A stretch of 64,000 bases of DNA. Origin: Arthrobacter zhaoxinii. Its GTDB lineage: Bacteria; Actinomycetota; Actinomycetes; Actinomycetales; Micrococcaceae. The notes below the pieces were generated by a model. It saw only the letters and a list, made by a program, of their open reading frames with translations. It did no database searches and had not been told where the DNA came from. Location: the NCBI RefSeq assembly GCF_025244925.1, contig NZ_CP104275.1, positions 186,001 to 250,000 on the forward strand, read 5' to 3'. This document shows, piece after piece, positions 1 to 8,653 of this stretch. The number at the start of each line of letters is the position of its first letter. The first letter of the stretch is position 1. Position numbers and translations under genes: made by a program.

Positions 1-448
1 CCACCGACTCGATCCCGGAATCGGCGCCGACCACCAGGGCCGACCATTCGGGCTGGGAGAACACATCGATGGCCTTGATCGGTGAGCCGTTGGCCCGGTT
101 GAGCAGTGCGGCGGAACCCGCAGTGGAGCCGACGTCGATGGCGCCGGACCGCAGGTTTTCATTGGCCTTGTTGGAGCCGGCGGACTGGACCCATTCCACT
201 GTGACGCCGTCATCGGCCAGCTCTTCCTCCAGCCAGCCCTGGTCCTTGATGATGAGGCTCAACGGGTTATAGGTGGCGAAGTCGAGCGTCAGGGTTCCGC
301 CGTCGGCCTCCTGGACCGCTGAGGTCCCGGTGGAATCCTCCCCGGCAACACAGCCGGCGAGGGCTAGGCCGGCCACAGCGACGACGGCGGCAAAGGTGCT
401 GCGGGGCTTGCGGGGCTGGGAATAAGGCTGGAAAGAACGGCTGTTCAT
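1..448 (-). CDS. Sulfonate/nitrate-type ABC transporter substrate-binding lipoprotein (partial)
   Basis: Extracytoplasmic solute-binding protein of the SsuA/TauA class, cut at its C-terminal side by the window edge. The ATG at 446-448 follows an AAGGA Shine-Dalgarno seven bases upstream. The N-terminus has a basic stretch, a hydrophobic core and a lipobox ending LALAGC, so it should be a lipid-anchored lipoprotein. The mature part shows the family's opening beta strand (TLTLDFATYNP), then SAGSNKANENLRSGAIDVGSTAGSA split over the ligand-binding cleft and WSALVVGADSGI. It lies 110 bp downstream of the ATPase gene on the same strand, which supports a joint operon with a permease beyond the window. 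Sulfonate is inferred from family and from the SAM riboswitch; nitrate or taurine cannot be excluded. Confidence 0.85.
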   Translation of the reverse strand, partial: MNSRSFQPYSQPRKPRSTFAAVVAVAGLALAGCVAGEDSTGTSAVQEADGGTLTLDFATYNPLSLIIKDQGWLEEELADDGVTVEWVQSAGSNKANENLRSGAIDVGSTAGSAALLNRANGSPIKAIDVFSQPEWSALVVGADSGIESV

Positions 449-558
449 GAGGGGTCCTTAGGGAAACAGGGCGCGTAAGGGCGCAGGCTGATGGCGGTAA
501 GTCGGAGGCAGCACGGCGCTGCTGAGGGGAGCGCAGTGCCGGGAGGTAAGGGGAGGAG

Positions 559-1383
559 CTAGTGGCGCTCGACGCCCAGCAGGGCAAGGAGGTCGCCGCG
601 CATTTGGGCCAGCTCCGCCGAGGCGCGGTCCCGCGGTCGGTGGCCCGGAACGGTGACCACCTCGGTGATGGTGGCCCCGGGGGTGCCGTCCTCCCCGCCG
701 AGGACAATGATGCGGTCCGCCAGCTGCAGGGCCTCATCCACGTCATGGGTGACCAGCAGGACGGTGGCGGGCGCCGCCCGGTGCAGGGAAAGCAATAGGT
801 CCTGCATCTTGAGCCGTGTCAGCGCATCCAGGGCACCGAAGGGTTCGTCCAGCAGCAGGACACCCGGTTCCCGTGCGAGTGCCCGGGCAAGGGAGGTCCG
901 CTGGGCCATGCCCCCGGACACGGCCCGCGGCCGGTGCTTCGCAAAGGCAGCCAGTCCCACCAGATCCAGGAGCTCGGCAACCTTGGCCTTTCCCCGGCTG
1001 GCGCTCGCGGACTTCGGCAACCCGAGGGCTATGTTGGCCTGCAGGGTCTGCCACGGCAGCAGCCGGGGTTCCTGGAAGGCAACGGCACAGCGGTCATCGA
1101 TACCGGACACCGGCTTGCCGTCAATCAGGATGCTTCCGGCGGTGGGAAGGTCCAGTCCGGCAGCGGCCCGCAGCAAGGTGGATTTGCCGCAGCCGCTCGC
1201 ACCCAGGATGGCCAGCACCTCGCCTGGACGGATGTCGAAGGTGATGTCCCGAAGGACTACGTGTTCGTCCGGGCCGGAACCGAAACTCCGGCCGAGCCCG
1301 GCGAATTGAACCGGCAGGGCAGCACTCGGGCGTGCCGTGCCGGAACCGGGTGAGGACGTGGAAGAAGGCAGGACTGCAGTCAT
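559..1383 (-). CDS. ABC transporter ATPase, SsuB/TauB family
   Basis: ATP-binding subunit that should energise import of aliphatic sulfonates or related organosulfur compounds. Walker A GASGCGKST is at residues 61-69, a Q-loop follows (AFQEPRLLPW), the signature is SGGMAQR, Walker B is LLLDEPFGALD and the H-loop is LLVTHDVDEA. The SGGMAQR variant and the RLLPW stretch after the Q-loop are typical of the nitrate/sulfonate/taurine group. Length (274 aa) is normal, with about 20 extra low-complexity residues at the N-terminus. The start ATG lies just downstream of a SAM riboswitch whose last helix overlaps its ribosome-binding site, so translation is expected to fall when S-adenosylmethionine is plentiful. 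Confidence 0.9.
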   Translation of the reverse strand: MTAVLPSSTSSPGSGTARPSAALPVQFAGLGRSFGSGPDEHVVLRDITFDIRPGEVLAILGASGCGKSTLLRAAAGLDLPTAGSILIDGKPVSGIDDRCAVAFQEPRLLPWQTLQANIALGLPKSASASRGKAKVAELLDLVGLAAFAKHRPRAVSGGMAQRTSLARALAREPGVLLLDEPFGALDALTRLKMQDLLLSLHRAAPATVLLVTHDVDEALQLADRIIVLGGEDGTPGATITEVVTVPGHRPRDRASAELAQMRGDLLALLGVERH

Positions 1384-1393
1384 AGAAAACTCT

Positions 1394-1552
1394 CCATCGA
1401 TCCTGGCAGTAGCACCCTACGGAAGGTGTCCTGAGCCGGGGTAACGGCTTCCTGCGACACCAGCCTCGTTATTCCCGCACCTCAAGGAGGAAATGCGGCA
1501 ACCAGGGTTGCTGCGGCTTCATCGATCCAGGTCTCTCAGCCGCTCGGGATGG
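1394..1552 (-). promoter_or_regulatory. SAM-I (S-box) riboswitch
   Basis: On the minus strand the region carries the S-box core: GCGGCTGAGAGACCTGG, then GATGAAGCCGCAGCAACC, then GGTGCTA towards the 3' side. GCGGCT pairs with AGCCGC to form P2 around the kink-turn bases, and CCATC (1548-1552) pairs with GATGG (1394-1398) to close P1. The P1 3' strand runs straight into GGAGAG, the Shine-Dalgarno of the ATPase gene nine bases ahead of its ATG, so P1 formation would mask the ribosome site. No separate intrinsic terminator is visible. Control of sulfur uptake by SAM is established for this riboswitch class; translational control here is inferred. Confidence 0.85.
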
Positions 1553-1633
1553 TCAGGCACTACTAAACCCCGGAAGAGCAGCTCCAACAAGGCCTTCGCG
1601 TAATATTTCGACGCCGGACCGTTCGGCGTCCGG

Positions 1634-2458
1634 TTAGCTCCGGAGACTCCGCATTCCCGGGTGCCCGGTCAGTCCGCGTTCCCCGTAAAGGGCCCAGACA
1701 GTGTAGGCAATGGCCAGTGGAGCCTGCGCCCCGCCGATCAGAAGCGGTTCCGCGGAATGGAACTCGAGTACCAGGCTGTTGTTCTCCGGTTCCGGGTAGC
1801 ACGCACTGACCTGGGAGTAGTAGAAGCTCAGCCACCGGCCGTTGGCCTGGCAGATAATCCGGCGCTCGGTCAGGAACATCTGGGTGTGCTGGACTTCCCT
1901 CCACTGCTGCCGGGAAGCAGCTTCAGCGGAACGACGCCGGGCAGTATTGGCCAGCGCGGTCACGCCTGCTCCAGCGAGCACAAAGGCAGGGGAGCCCCAG
2001 AAAAAGCCCGAGGTATGTACGTAGCTGCCGTCAACGCCGTAGAACCGCGCGTATTCCGCGGAGATATCCAGGCGGACGCTTTCACCCGGTTCCAGGACAA
2101 TCCCCCATACTTCCCGGGACGGGGGTTGATGCCCTGTGGCGAGCCCGGCTGTGAGGGTCCGCGCGGCGGACCAGCACTGGGCATATCTCTGCCGTACATC
2201 CTCCTCCGCCTGCTCGGCCTTGGTGAGGTGGCCTTGCGAACGGCGGTAGGCGCGGAAAATCCGGTGCGCCCGGTTCCCCGCCCGGATGAGAAGGATGACG
2301 CTGACAATCGGCCAGCAGAGGAACATACCCAGGACGGTCAGGGCCTTAGACGCATCATCCATACCGGAGTTCATAACGGCCGAGGAAAGAACGGAGATCA
2401 GCAGATACAGGGCGATAATGCCGATCAGCGGAATGAGCCACCCCAAGTGCTTCTTCAT
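1634..2458 (-). CDS. Membrane protein of unknown function
   Basis: Not recognised as a named family. The 274-aa product starts with two closely spaced transmembrane segments (about residues 7-30 and 38-60), then a basic cytoplasmic stretch (RAGNRAHRIFRAYRRSQ), a soluble portion and a third hydrophobic segment near residue 150 (GFFWGSPAFVLAGAGVTAL) followed by RRR. The C-terminal part contains a short beta-rich segment (FLTERRIICQANGRWLSFYY split over two strands) that resembles the fold of small PH-like or membrane-associated domains, but this is only a hint. It lies alone between the riboswitch and a plus-strand gene, 81 bp from the riboswitch. ATG start at 2458; nearby sequence shows no obvious operon partner. 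Confidence 0.65.
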   Translation of the reverse strand: MKKHLGWLIPLIGIIALYLLISVLSSAVMNSGMDDASKALTVLGMFLCWPIVSVILLIRAGNRAHRIFRAYRRSQGHLTKAEQAEEDVRQRYAQCWSAARTLTAGLATGHQPPSREVWGIVLEPGESVRLDISAEYARFYGVDGSYVHTSGFFWGSPAFVLAGAGVTALANTARRRSAEAASRQQWREVQHTQMFLTERRIICQANGRWLSFYYSQVSACYPEPENNSLVLEFHSAEPLLIGGAQAPLAIAYTVWALYGERGLTGHPGMRSLRS

Positions 2459-2656
2459 GGCGTTACCCTAACCGTCCGGACAAATAAGTAAAGGGCACCG
2501 CACGGTGGGCTGCGGCATCGGATATCAGGTGCCGGCCGGAGTGGATCCCGGGATGTCCGTTGACCGCCGCGGCGAGGCACTCCTAACCTGCCTTAAGGGC
2601 CTTGAAGTGCCGGGCCCGGCCGGGGTTCGTCGATCACACCGTTTTGAGGGGTTGCT

Positions 2657-3271
2657 ATGGCCGCCATGTCCGCATCGGGGAAGGCGATATCCGCCGATGG
2701 AACACCCATCGCCTGGTCCCGGCAGGGCAGCGGCCCGCCGCTGGCAATCGTGGGCCCGCTGCTGGCGCACCGCAGCAGCCCTGCGACCGTGGTGCTCGCG
2801 GACGCCCTGGCACAGAACCACACCGTCTACACCTATGACCGGCGGGGGATCGGTGAAAGCGGGATGGGCGAGGAATATACGGCGGAATCCGATGTGGATG
2901 ACCTGCTGGCGGTCCTTCAGGTCGTCGGCGGATCGACGGACCTTTACGGCTTCGACGAGGGGGCGTTCCTGGCGCTGAGGGCCGCGGAGGAATCCACGGT
3001 GGTCAGCCGGGTGGTGGCCCTGGAACCCACCCTTTCCCTCGCCGACGGCGAGGATGAACTGATGGTCCTGCAGAGCGAGATCGAGGGCCTGGCCGGGGTC
3101 CGCATTCCGGTGCTGGTGATGGCGGGGAGCAGCAGCGGTGACAGCACCCGGGACCTGGCGCGGCAGACCGCCGACGCCTTGGAAACCGGTGAGTTCCTGC
3201 TGGTGGAATCGGATACTCGCGGCATTCCGGATGCGGCGCTGACGGATGCCATCGAATCTTTCCTGGCCTAG
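2657..3271 (+). CDS. Alpha/beta-hydrolase-fold protein with altered active site
   Basis: Small (204 aa) alpha/beta hydrolase-like protein. It keeps the family's YDRRGIGES segment at about residues 60-68 and the strand-turn-helix of the nucleophile elbow at 97-103, but the elbow reads GFDEG (G98-D100-G102) where serine hydrolases have GxSxG. The segment that should carry the catalytic histidine near the C-terminus (VESDTRGIPDAAL) has none, and the oxyanion-hole HG motif is missing (GPLLAHR instead). The cap domain is absent. ATG at 2657 follows GAGGGG eight bases upstream. It may be a non-catalytic binding protein or use the aspartate; function is unknown. Short gap to the next plus-strand gene suggests possible co-transcription. 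Confidence 0.75.
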   Translation: MAAMSASGKAISADGTPIAWSRQGSGPPLAIVGPLLAHRSSPATVVLADALAQNHTVYTYDRRGIGESGMGEEYTAESDVDDLLAVLQVVGGSTDLYGFDEGAFLALRAAEESTVVSRVVALEPTLSLADGEDELMVLQSEIEGLAGVRIPVLVMAGSSSGDSTRDLARQTADALETGEFLLVESDTRGIPDAALTDAIESFLA

Positions 3272-3367
3272 GCTGACGGGACGATGCCACCGGCAGCAGT
3301 CCTGCCGGCGTTCCGGGACGGGCGCGTAAGCTGGATTCCAATCACCGGCTCCGGCAAAGGAAAAACT

Positions 3368-3787
3368 GTGGCACACGTCAATGACCCTGCGGTAATCGAA
3401 CGGCTGCTCCGGAACAAAGCGGCACGGTGGGCAGTGGTTGGCCTGTCGAACAACCCGCTGCGCCCCGCCGTCGGCGTCTCACGCTTTGTCCAGGACCATC
3501 TGGGCATGGAGATCATCCCGGTAAGCCTGAAGGGCGACGACGTCCACGGCAACAAGGGTTACCGGAAGCTGGGTGATATTCCGGGAAGCATCGATGTGGT
3601 GGACTGCTTTGTGAACTCCGCCCGCGTGGGTGACATTGTGGACCAGGCCATCGAGGCGGGGGCCAAGGCCGTCTGGCTGCAGCTCGGCGTGGTGGACGAA
3701 GCCGCCGCTGCCCGCGCCGCGGAGGCGGGGCTCGACGTCGTGATGGACGCCTGCCCGGTGATCGAAGCTCCGCGCTTCGGGCTCTAA
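3368..3787 (+). CDS. CoA-binding (YccU-like) protein
   Basis: A 139-aa single-domain protein of the CoA_binding_2 family, a Rossmann-fold relative of the nucleotide-binding domain of succinyl-CoA synthetase. Conserved pieces are WAVVGLSNNPLRP (nucleotide loop), the strand LGMEIIPVSLKG, the YRKLGDIPGSIDVVDCF stretch, and AVWLQLGVVDEAAAARA followed by DACPVIE. GTG at 3368 is chosen because AAAGGA lies seven bases upstream and the protein then begins at the normal family N-terminus; a longer reading from 3284 would add residues with no family counterpart. The physiological role of these proteins is not settled. The stop overlaps the last bases of a convergent membrane-protein gene. Confidence 0.88.
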   Translation: MAHVNDPAVIERLLRNKAARWAVVGLSNNPLRPAVGVSRFVQDHLGMEIIPVSLKGDDVHGNKGYRKLGDIPGSIDVVDCFVNSARVGDIVDQAIEAGAKAVWLQLGVVDEAAAARAAEAGLDVVMDACPVIEAPRFGL

Positions 3788-4617
3788 AGCTTGGCGAACC
3801 GGGCGCGGATAATCCCCATGTACAGCCCGTAGAGCATCAGCCCGACTCCCACCGCGGCCAGCGCCACCACGCCGTAGGGCTGGTCGCGCAGAGTGTGCAG
3901 CGCGCCGTCGAGGCCGGTGGACTCCTCCGGGTCCGCCTGCACGGCGGCCACCGTGAGCAGCACCCCCAGGATGACAAGCGACACTCCCTTGGCAATGAAG
4001 CCGGCCACGCCGGTGATGTCCACGGCCTTTGACCAGAGCCCGCCGGGGACGCCGGTGAGGTCCCGGCGGAAGCGGCGGGAGGCTCCCTTGAAAATGAAGT
4101 AGCCGCCGATCCCCACCACAACGAGCCCGGCGAGGCCCAGAATCCATTGGCCCGCCGGTACCGCCAGCAGGCGGGCGGTCCAGCTGACCGAGGAAGAGCT
4201 TCCGCCATTGCTGCCGCGGCCCAGGGCGAACGAAGCGAAAATGGTTCCGATACCCCCGTAGACGAGCACCTGTCCGGCGTTGCTGGCCCGGTCCTTCCAG
4301 AGCTCCTTGTCCTTCAGCCGCTGTCCGGCAAGGAAGATGCGGCTGAGTTGGAACAGCGCCAGGGCGTAGCAGCCGAGGAAGCAGAACCAGAGGAGTACGT
4401 ACCCGGCGGGCTGTGTGGCCACAGCGGCGACGGCTCCGCTGGTGTCCGCGTTGCCGGATCCTCCGGCGTTGATCTGCAGGGCGATCGCGCCGATGACAAT
4501 GTGCACGATCCCGCTCGCCACGTAGCCCACCCGGGCGAACCGCTCAAAGGCCGCGGAATCGGCGGCGCGCTTGGCGGCCTGGCTGACGGGGCCGGTACTG
4601 CGGTTGTTCTGCTTCAA
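3784..4617 (-). CDS. DUF1206 membrane protein
   Basis: Integral membrane protein of 277 aa with three repeats of a two-helix unit, the arrangement typical of DUF1206. The first unit begins FARVGYVASGIVHIVIGAIAL, here quoted as overlapping pieces FARVGYVASG and IVHIVIGAIAL; the second has YFIFKGASRRFRRDL and the third LYGLYMGIIRARF at the C-terminus. A TTG start at 4617 is preferred: AAGGA sits eight bases upstream and the protein then starts MKQNNRST; extension further upstream runs into sequence without membrane or family features and would overlap the divergent YjbR-like gene. Function unknown. It converges with the CoA-binding gene, overlapping by four bases at the stop codons. Confidence 0.85.
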   Translation of the reverse strand: MKQNNRSTGPVSQAAKRAADSAAFERFARVGYVASGIVHIVIGAIALQINAGGSGNADTSGAVAAVATQPAGYVLLWFCFLGCYALALFQLSRIFLAGQRLKDKELWKDRASNAGQVLVYGGIGTIFASFALGRGSNGGSSSSVSWTARLLAVPAGQWILGLAGLVVVGIGGYFIFKGASRRFRRDLTGVPGGLWSKAVDITGVAGFIAKGVSLVILGVLLTVAAVQADPEESTGLDGALHTLRDQPYGVVALAAVGVGLMLYGLYMGIIRARFAKL

Positions 4618-4737
4618 ACCGTTTTGTCCTTCGCTCCGCTGCCGGCATGCCCGCAGCTTTCCTACCTGTTCCTCCCATCCTGCCACCCATGGGCTGCGGC
4701 AGTGCCACCGCACGGACGGCAGCGTTAGGCTTTCCCC

Positions 4738-5124
4738 ATGGATGCGGGTGAGCTTAAGCGATTGTGCCTGTCCCTGCCCGGAGCGTTTGAAGATTTCCCC
4801 TTTGGGCCGGACTCTTCGGTGTTCAAGGTGCGGGCAGCAGGCGGCAAAGCGAAAATGTTCGCTCTGGCCGCCCTTGCCGGCGAGCCCCTGATGATCAGCC
4901 TGAAGTGCGAACCGGAGCTGGCGCTCCAGCTGCGCGCCGCGCATCCGGAGATCACGGGCGCCTGGCACATGAACAAAACGCACTGGAACCAGGTGGAAGT
5001 TGCCTCCGGCCTGCCGCACGGCATGATCCGGGACCTGGTGGAGGACTCCTATGACCTGGTGGTGGCGTCGTTGCCGCGAAAAGACCGGGAATCACTCGAG
5101 TGGAAGGGCCTGGCGGGCGGATGA
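4738..5124 (+). CDS. MmcQ/YjbR family protein
   Basis: A 128-aa protein of the MmcQ/YjbR family, which adopts a double-wing DNA-binding-like fold; the molecular role is unproven. Family landmarks are LCLSLPGAFEDFPFG at the N-terminus, VFKVRAAGGKAKMFAL, LMISLKCEPELALQLR, then AWHMNKTHWNQVEV and the closing SYDLVVASLPRK. No Shine-Dalgarno is visible; a TAGGCT hexamer ends six bases before the ATG, so the mRNA may be leaderless, a common arrangement in actinobacteria. Its stop codon overlaps the ATG of the next gene (ATGA), indicating translational coupling. Confidence 0.9.
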   Translation: MDAGELKRLCLSLPGAFEDFPFGPDSSVFKVRAAGGKAKMFALAALAGEPLMISLKCEPELALQLRAAHPEITGAWHMNKTHWNQVEVASGLPHGMIRDLVEDSYDLVVASLPRKDRESLEWKGLAGG

Positions 5125-5696
5125 GGGGCCGCGCTGACTTTACCTATGCGGAGCAGGGGAAGACCGAGCGGCCCTATCCGGCGCCGATGACGGACCGTTG
5201 GCCGGACGGCTACCGGCTGGTGTTGCGCAAGGACGAACTCAAGGTAGACGATGCCCGGGCCGGGTTCCTCCGCCTGACCAACGGGCTGCTGGACTGGGAC
5301 CTGCACCGCCGGGCGGGGCTGTCCGTGGCCCCCGGCACTCCGCGCGCCGCCCCCGGCGTCGACATGGCGTCCGGTGTCGGGTTTTGGCGGGTGCGCTACT
5401 ACGCGCCGTGCCGCGTCATCTGGGTCTCGGACGCAGTGCTGGACGACGCCGGCACTGCGGTCCGCGGGCAACGCAGCGGTTTTGGATACGGCACGCTCCC
5501 CGGACACCCGGAGCGCGGTGAAGAAGGCTTTTATGCCGAGCTGGACGAGGACGGCCGGCTCTACTTCCGGATCGCGGCCTACAGCCGGCCGGCCAACCGG
5601 GTGGTCGCTGCTGCGAACCCGGTCAACGTGCGCGTCCAGCAGTTCTACACCAACCGGTACTTCGCGGCAGCCTACCGGCTGGCCTCCGGAAGCTGA
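5121..5696 (+). CDS. DUF1990 family protein
   Basis: A 191-aa protein of the DUF1990 family, also seen in plants and actinobacteria, with no assigned reaction. Visible family segments are the N-terminal FTYAEQGKT, a central GVDMASGVGFWRVRYYAPCRV (read in two halves), GFGYGTLPGHPERGEEGF, and the C-terminal FYTNRYFAAAYR. The start at 5121 is chosen because it overlaps the preceding stop as ATGA and because the protein then begins two residues before the conserved N-terminal block. The last 25 bp overlap the convergent acetyltransferase gene. It probably forms a two-gene unit with the YjbR-like gene. Confidence 0.88.
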   Translation: MRGRADFTYAEQGKTERPYPAPMTDRWPDGYRLVLRKDELKVDDARAGFLRLTNGLLDWDLHRRAGLSVAPGTPRAAPGVDMASGVGFWRVRYYAPCRVIWVSDAVLDDAGTAVRGQRSGFGYGTLPGHPERGEEGFYAELDEDGRLYFRIAAYSRPANRVVAAANPVNVRVQQFYTNRYFAAAYRLASGS

Positions 5697-6208
5697 TCTC
5701 GCCGCAGGCTGAAACGCAGCACCATCGTGCTTCCCTCCTCAGGCAGGAATCCTGCAGTGAGCAGCACGGACTGGGACGCCTCGTTGGCGGGTTCGGTGTA
5801 CGCCGTGACCTCGTCCACCCCGGGCTGGTCCAGGATGAAGCGTGTCAGGGCAATGAGCGCCTCGGCGGCGTAGCCCTGCCCCCGGCGGGACGGCACGACG
5901 TTATAGGTGACCTCCACGGCGTTCTCCAGCGGGACCCCGTCAAAACCAATGGTCCCCACCACCAGGGAGGTGGAGCACTCATGGATCAGCCGCATGCCGA
6001 AGGCGGCCGCCGCCGGGGTCAGGAGGCCCGCCTCAAAAGCCCGCCGGGCGGCGTCGTAATCCGCCGGCTGGGGGAAATCCTCGCTCCAGTCCGGCCCCCG
6101 CGTCTGGATGATGAGGGCGTCCACCTCGGCCACGGTCATCAGGTCCAGCGACAGGCGCTCGGTGGGGATGCCTGCGTCAGCTGCCAGGCTCTCGGGGATT
6201 ATGCTCAC
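5672..6208 (-). CDS. GNAT-family N-acetyltransferase
   Basis: A 178-aa single-domain acetyltransferase of the GNAT fold, RimJ/RimL-like. The acetyl-CoA binding motif A appears as VVPSRRGQGYAAEALIALTRF, given here as VVPSRRGQGYAAEAL then IALTRF; the preceding strand is EVTYNV and the following block VDEVTAYTEPANEASQSVLLTAGF carries the Asn-Ser signature of motif B (N-E-A-S-Q-S). Substrate unknown. It starts at a GTG with no Shine-Dalgarno; an A/T-rich CAAAAT hexamer lies just upstream, so a leaderless transcript is possible. It converges with and overlaps the DUF1990 gene by 25 bp. Confidence 0.88.
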   Translation of the reverse strand: MSIIPESLAADAGIPTERLSLDLMTVAEVDALIIQTRGPDWSEDFPQPADYDAARRAFEAGLLTPAAAAFGMRLIHECSTSLVVGTIGFDGVPLENAVEVTYNVVPSRRGQGYAAEALIALTRFILDQPGVDEVTAYTEPANEASQSVLLTAGFLPEEGSTMVLRFSLRRDQLPEASR

Positions 6209-6311
6209 GAGCTAATTTTGCACGTACTTTCGGGATTTGTTTCATTCCGCGCTCCGGACGCGCAGGCACTACCGGTTCCCGTCGTCTTCGCCGGCGAAAA
6301 AGCCGCACGGA

Positions 6312-6330
6312 CCCGGCAGGCGATGCCGGG
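6312..6330 (-). terminator. Possible terminator after purL
   Basis: Perfect seven-base inverted repeat CCCGGCA/TGCCGGG with a five-base loop lies 20 bp past the purL stop on the minus strand. A run of five T follows about nine bases later rather than directly, and another small palindrome (TTCGCCGGCGAA) overlaps it, so efficiency is uncertain. It is the only hairpin in the 140-bp gap before the acetyltransferase gene. Confidence 0.45.
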
Positions 6331-6349
6331 CCCATGCAGGCAGGTACTG

Positions 6350-8653
6350 CTAGCCGAAGTGCTTCGGCAGGGTGCCTTCGTAGGCCGCCTTCAGCTCATC
6401 CAGCGGCAGCGTGAAGTTGCTCTGGAAGTCCAGGGCGCCGATCTCCGTATCCACCACGCCGATTCGGGCATGGGCGAAGCCGCGCGCCGAGCACATGTCC
6501 TTGAACCGGACCTCCTCGCTCCGGGCGACCGCGACGACGGCGCGGGCCTGGGACTCGGAGAACAGCAGGGTGAACAGGTCCACGCCGTCGCGTTCGCACA
6601 CCTCGCCGAGGCCGATCCGGGCGCCGACGCCGAAGCGCAGGGCCATCTCGGACAGCGCGGCAGCGAGGCCGCCTTCGGAGAGGTCGTGCGCGGCGTCGAT
6701 CATGCCGTCGCGGGAGGCATTGACCAGCAGTTCCCCGAGCAGCTTTTCCGCCTGCAGGTCCACCTTCGGCGGCTGCCCGCCCAGGTGGCCGCGCAGGTTC
6801 GCGTATTCGGAGCCGTCCAGCTCGTCCTGCGTGGTGCCCATCAGGTAAATGGCCTGGCCGTCCTGCCGCCAGCCCGACGGCGTGCGGCGGGCGACGTCGT
6901 CGAACACACCCAGGACGCCCACCACGGGGGTGGGATGGATGGCGACGCCGCCGGTCTGGTTGTACAGCGAGACGTTGCCGCCGGTGACGGGCACTCCGAG
7001 TTCGCGGCAGCCGTCGGCCAGCCCGCGGACGGACTCGGCGAACTGCCACATGACCTCCGGGTCCTCCGGGGAGCCGAAGTTCAGGCAGTCGGTGACCGCC
7101 AGCGGCTTCGCGCCGGCGGTGGACACGTTGCGGTAGGACTCGGCCAGGGCCAGCTTCGCGCCCTCGTACGGGTTGAGGTAGGAGTAGCGGCCGTTGGCAT
7201 CGGTCGAGATGGCTACGCCCAGTCCGGTGGTTTCATCCACCCGGACCACACCGGCGTCGTCCGGCATGGCCAGGGCGGTGTTGCCCTGCACGTAGCGGTC
7301 GAACTGGTTGGTGACCCAGGACTTGTCGCACATGTTCGGCGAGGCCATCAGTTCCAGGATGGCGTCCTTGACCGCGGCGCTGCCGAAGGGCCGTTCCGCG
7401 TTGAAGGAGTCGGCCTCGATGCTGTCCTGCGCGGCCGGACGCGACAGAGGGCGCTGGTACACCGGGCCCTCGTGGGCCACGGTGCGCGGATCGACGTCGA
7501 CAATGGTTTCGCCGGCCCAGTCGATGATCAGCCGGCCGGTGCCGGTGACCTCGCCGAGCCAGGAGTACTCCACGTTCCATTTGTCCATGATCGCCTCGAA
7601 CGCTTCCACGTTCTCCGGCGTGACCACGGCCATCATGCGTTCCTGGGACTCGGACATCAGGATCTCGCCGGGGGTCAGGGTGGGATCGCGCAGCAGCACG
7701 TTGGTCAGTTCCACGTGCATGCCGCCGTCGCCGTTGGAGGCGAGTTCCGACGTCGCGCAGGAAATCCCGGCCGCGCCCAGGTCCTGGATGCCCTCCACCA
7801 CGGAGGACTTGAACAGTTCCAGGCAGCACTCGATGAGCACCTTCTCCGCGAACGGATCACCCACCTGGACGGCAGGGCGCTTGGAGGGCTTGCTGTCGTC
7901 GAAGGATTCGGAGGCCAGCACGGAGGCGCCGCCAATGCCGTCGCCGCCGGTGCGGGCGCCGAACAGCACCACCTTGTTGCCGGCTCCGGAGGCGTTGGCC
8001 AGCCGGATGTCTTCGTGGCGCATTACGCCTACGGCCAGCGCGTTGACCAGCGGGTTGCCCTGGTACACGGAGTCGAAGACCAGTTCCCCGCCGATGTTCG
8101 GCAGTCCGAGGGAGTTGCCGTAGCCGCCGATGCCGGAGACGATGCCGTGCACCAGCCGGGCGGTGTCCGGGTGGTCGATGGCGCCGAAGCGCAGCGGATC
8201 CATTACGGCCACCGGACGGGCGCCCATGGAGATGATGTCGCGGACAATGCCGCCGACGCCGGTGGCGGCGCCCTGGTAGGGCTCCACGAAGGAGGGGTGG
8301 TTGTGGGATTCGACCTTGAAGGTCACGGCCCAGCCCTCGCCGATATCCACGACGCCGGCGTTCTCACCGATGCCCACCAACAGGTGTTCCTTCATTTTGT
8401 CGGTGACCTTGTCACCGAACTGCTTCAGATGCACCTTGGAGGACTTGTAGGAGCAGTGCTCGGACCACATGACCGAGTACATCGCCAGCTCGGCCGCGGT
8501 GGGGCGGCGGCCCAGGATCTCCACGACGCGGTGGAATTCGTCTTCCTTCAGGCCGAGCTCGGCCCAGGGCAGCTCGGTGTCCGGGGTGGCGGCGGCATGC
8601 TCCACGGTGTCGATGCGGAACTTTTTCTGCGCAGCACCTGTGGAAACGGTCAT
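6350..8653 (-). CDS. purL: Phosphoribosylformylglycinamidine synthase subunit PurL
   Basis: Synthetase subunit of the fourth step of purine biosynthesis, converting FGAR, ATP and ammonia to FGAM. At 767 aa it is the small, three-component type of PurL used with separate PurQ and PurS. Conserved blocks include [31 protein letters not shown] (read as VESHNHPS and [11 protein letters not shown]), [17 protein letters not shown], the ATP-site segment [13 protein letters not shown], and in the second half [16 protein letters not shown] and [15 protein letters not shown] at 8653 overlaps the purQ stop by four bases, indicating coupled translation in the order purS-purQ-purL. A long open frame on the opposite strand is a codon-bias shadow. 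Confidence 0.98.
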   Translation of the reverse strand: MTVSTGAAQKKFRIDTVEHAAATPDTELPWAELGLKEDEFHRVVEILGRRPTAAELAMYSVMWSEHCSYKSSKVHLKQFGDKVTDKMKEHLLVGIGENAGVVDIGEGWAVTFKVESHNHPSFVEPYQGAATGVGGIVRDIISMGARPVAVMDPLRFGAIDHPDTARLVHGIVSGIGGYGNSLGLPNIGGELVFDSVYQGNPLVNALAVGVMRHEDIRLANASGAGNKVVLFGARTGGDGIGGASVLASESFDDSKPSKRPAVQVGDPFAEKVLIECCLELFKSSVVEGIQDLGAAGISCATSELASNGDGGMHVELTNVLLRDPTLTPGEILMSESQERMMAVVTPENVEAFEAIMDKWNVEYSWLGEVTGTGRLIIDWAGETIVDVDPRTVAHEGPVYQRPLSRPAAQDSIEADSFNAERPFGSAAVKDAILELMASPNMCDKSWVTNQFDRYVQGNTALAMPDDAGVVRVDETTGLGVAISTDANGRYSYLNPYEGAKLALAESYRNVSTAGAKPLAVTDCLNFGSPEDPEVMWQFAESVRGLADGCRELGVPVTGGNVSLYNQTGGVAIHPTPVVGVLGVFDDVARRTPSGWRQDGQAIYLMGTTQDELDGSEYANLRGHLGGQPPKVDLQAEKLLGELLVNASRDGMIDAAHDLSEGGLAAALSEMALRFGVGARIGLGEVCERDGVDLFTLLFSESQARAVVAVARSEEVRFKDMCSARGFAHARIGVVDTEIGALDFQSNFTLPLDELKAAYEGTLPKHFG

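Noticed and set aside
267..746. A 159-codon reverse frame bridging the binding protein and ATPase genes.
   Set aside because: It is out of frame with both, which have clear motifs; it is Arg/Pro/Ser-rich as expected of a shadow.
3284..3367. A 28-residue N-terminal extension of the CoA-binding protein.
   Set aside because: The GTG at 3368 has a good ribosome site and starts at the family's normal N-terminus; the extension has no family counterpart.
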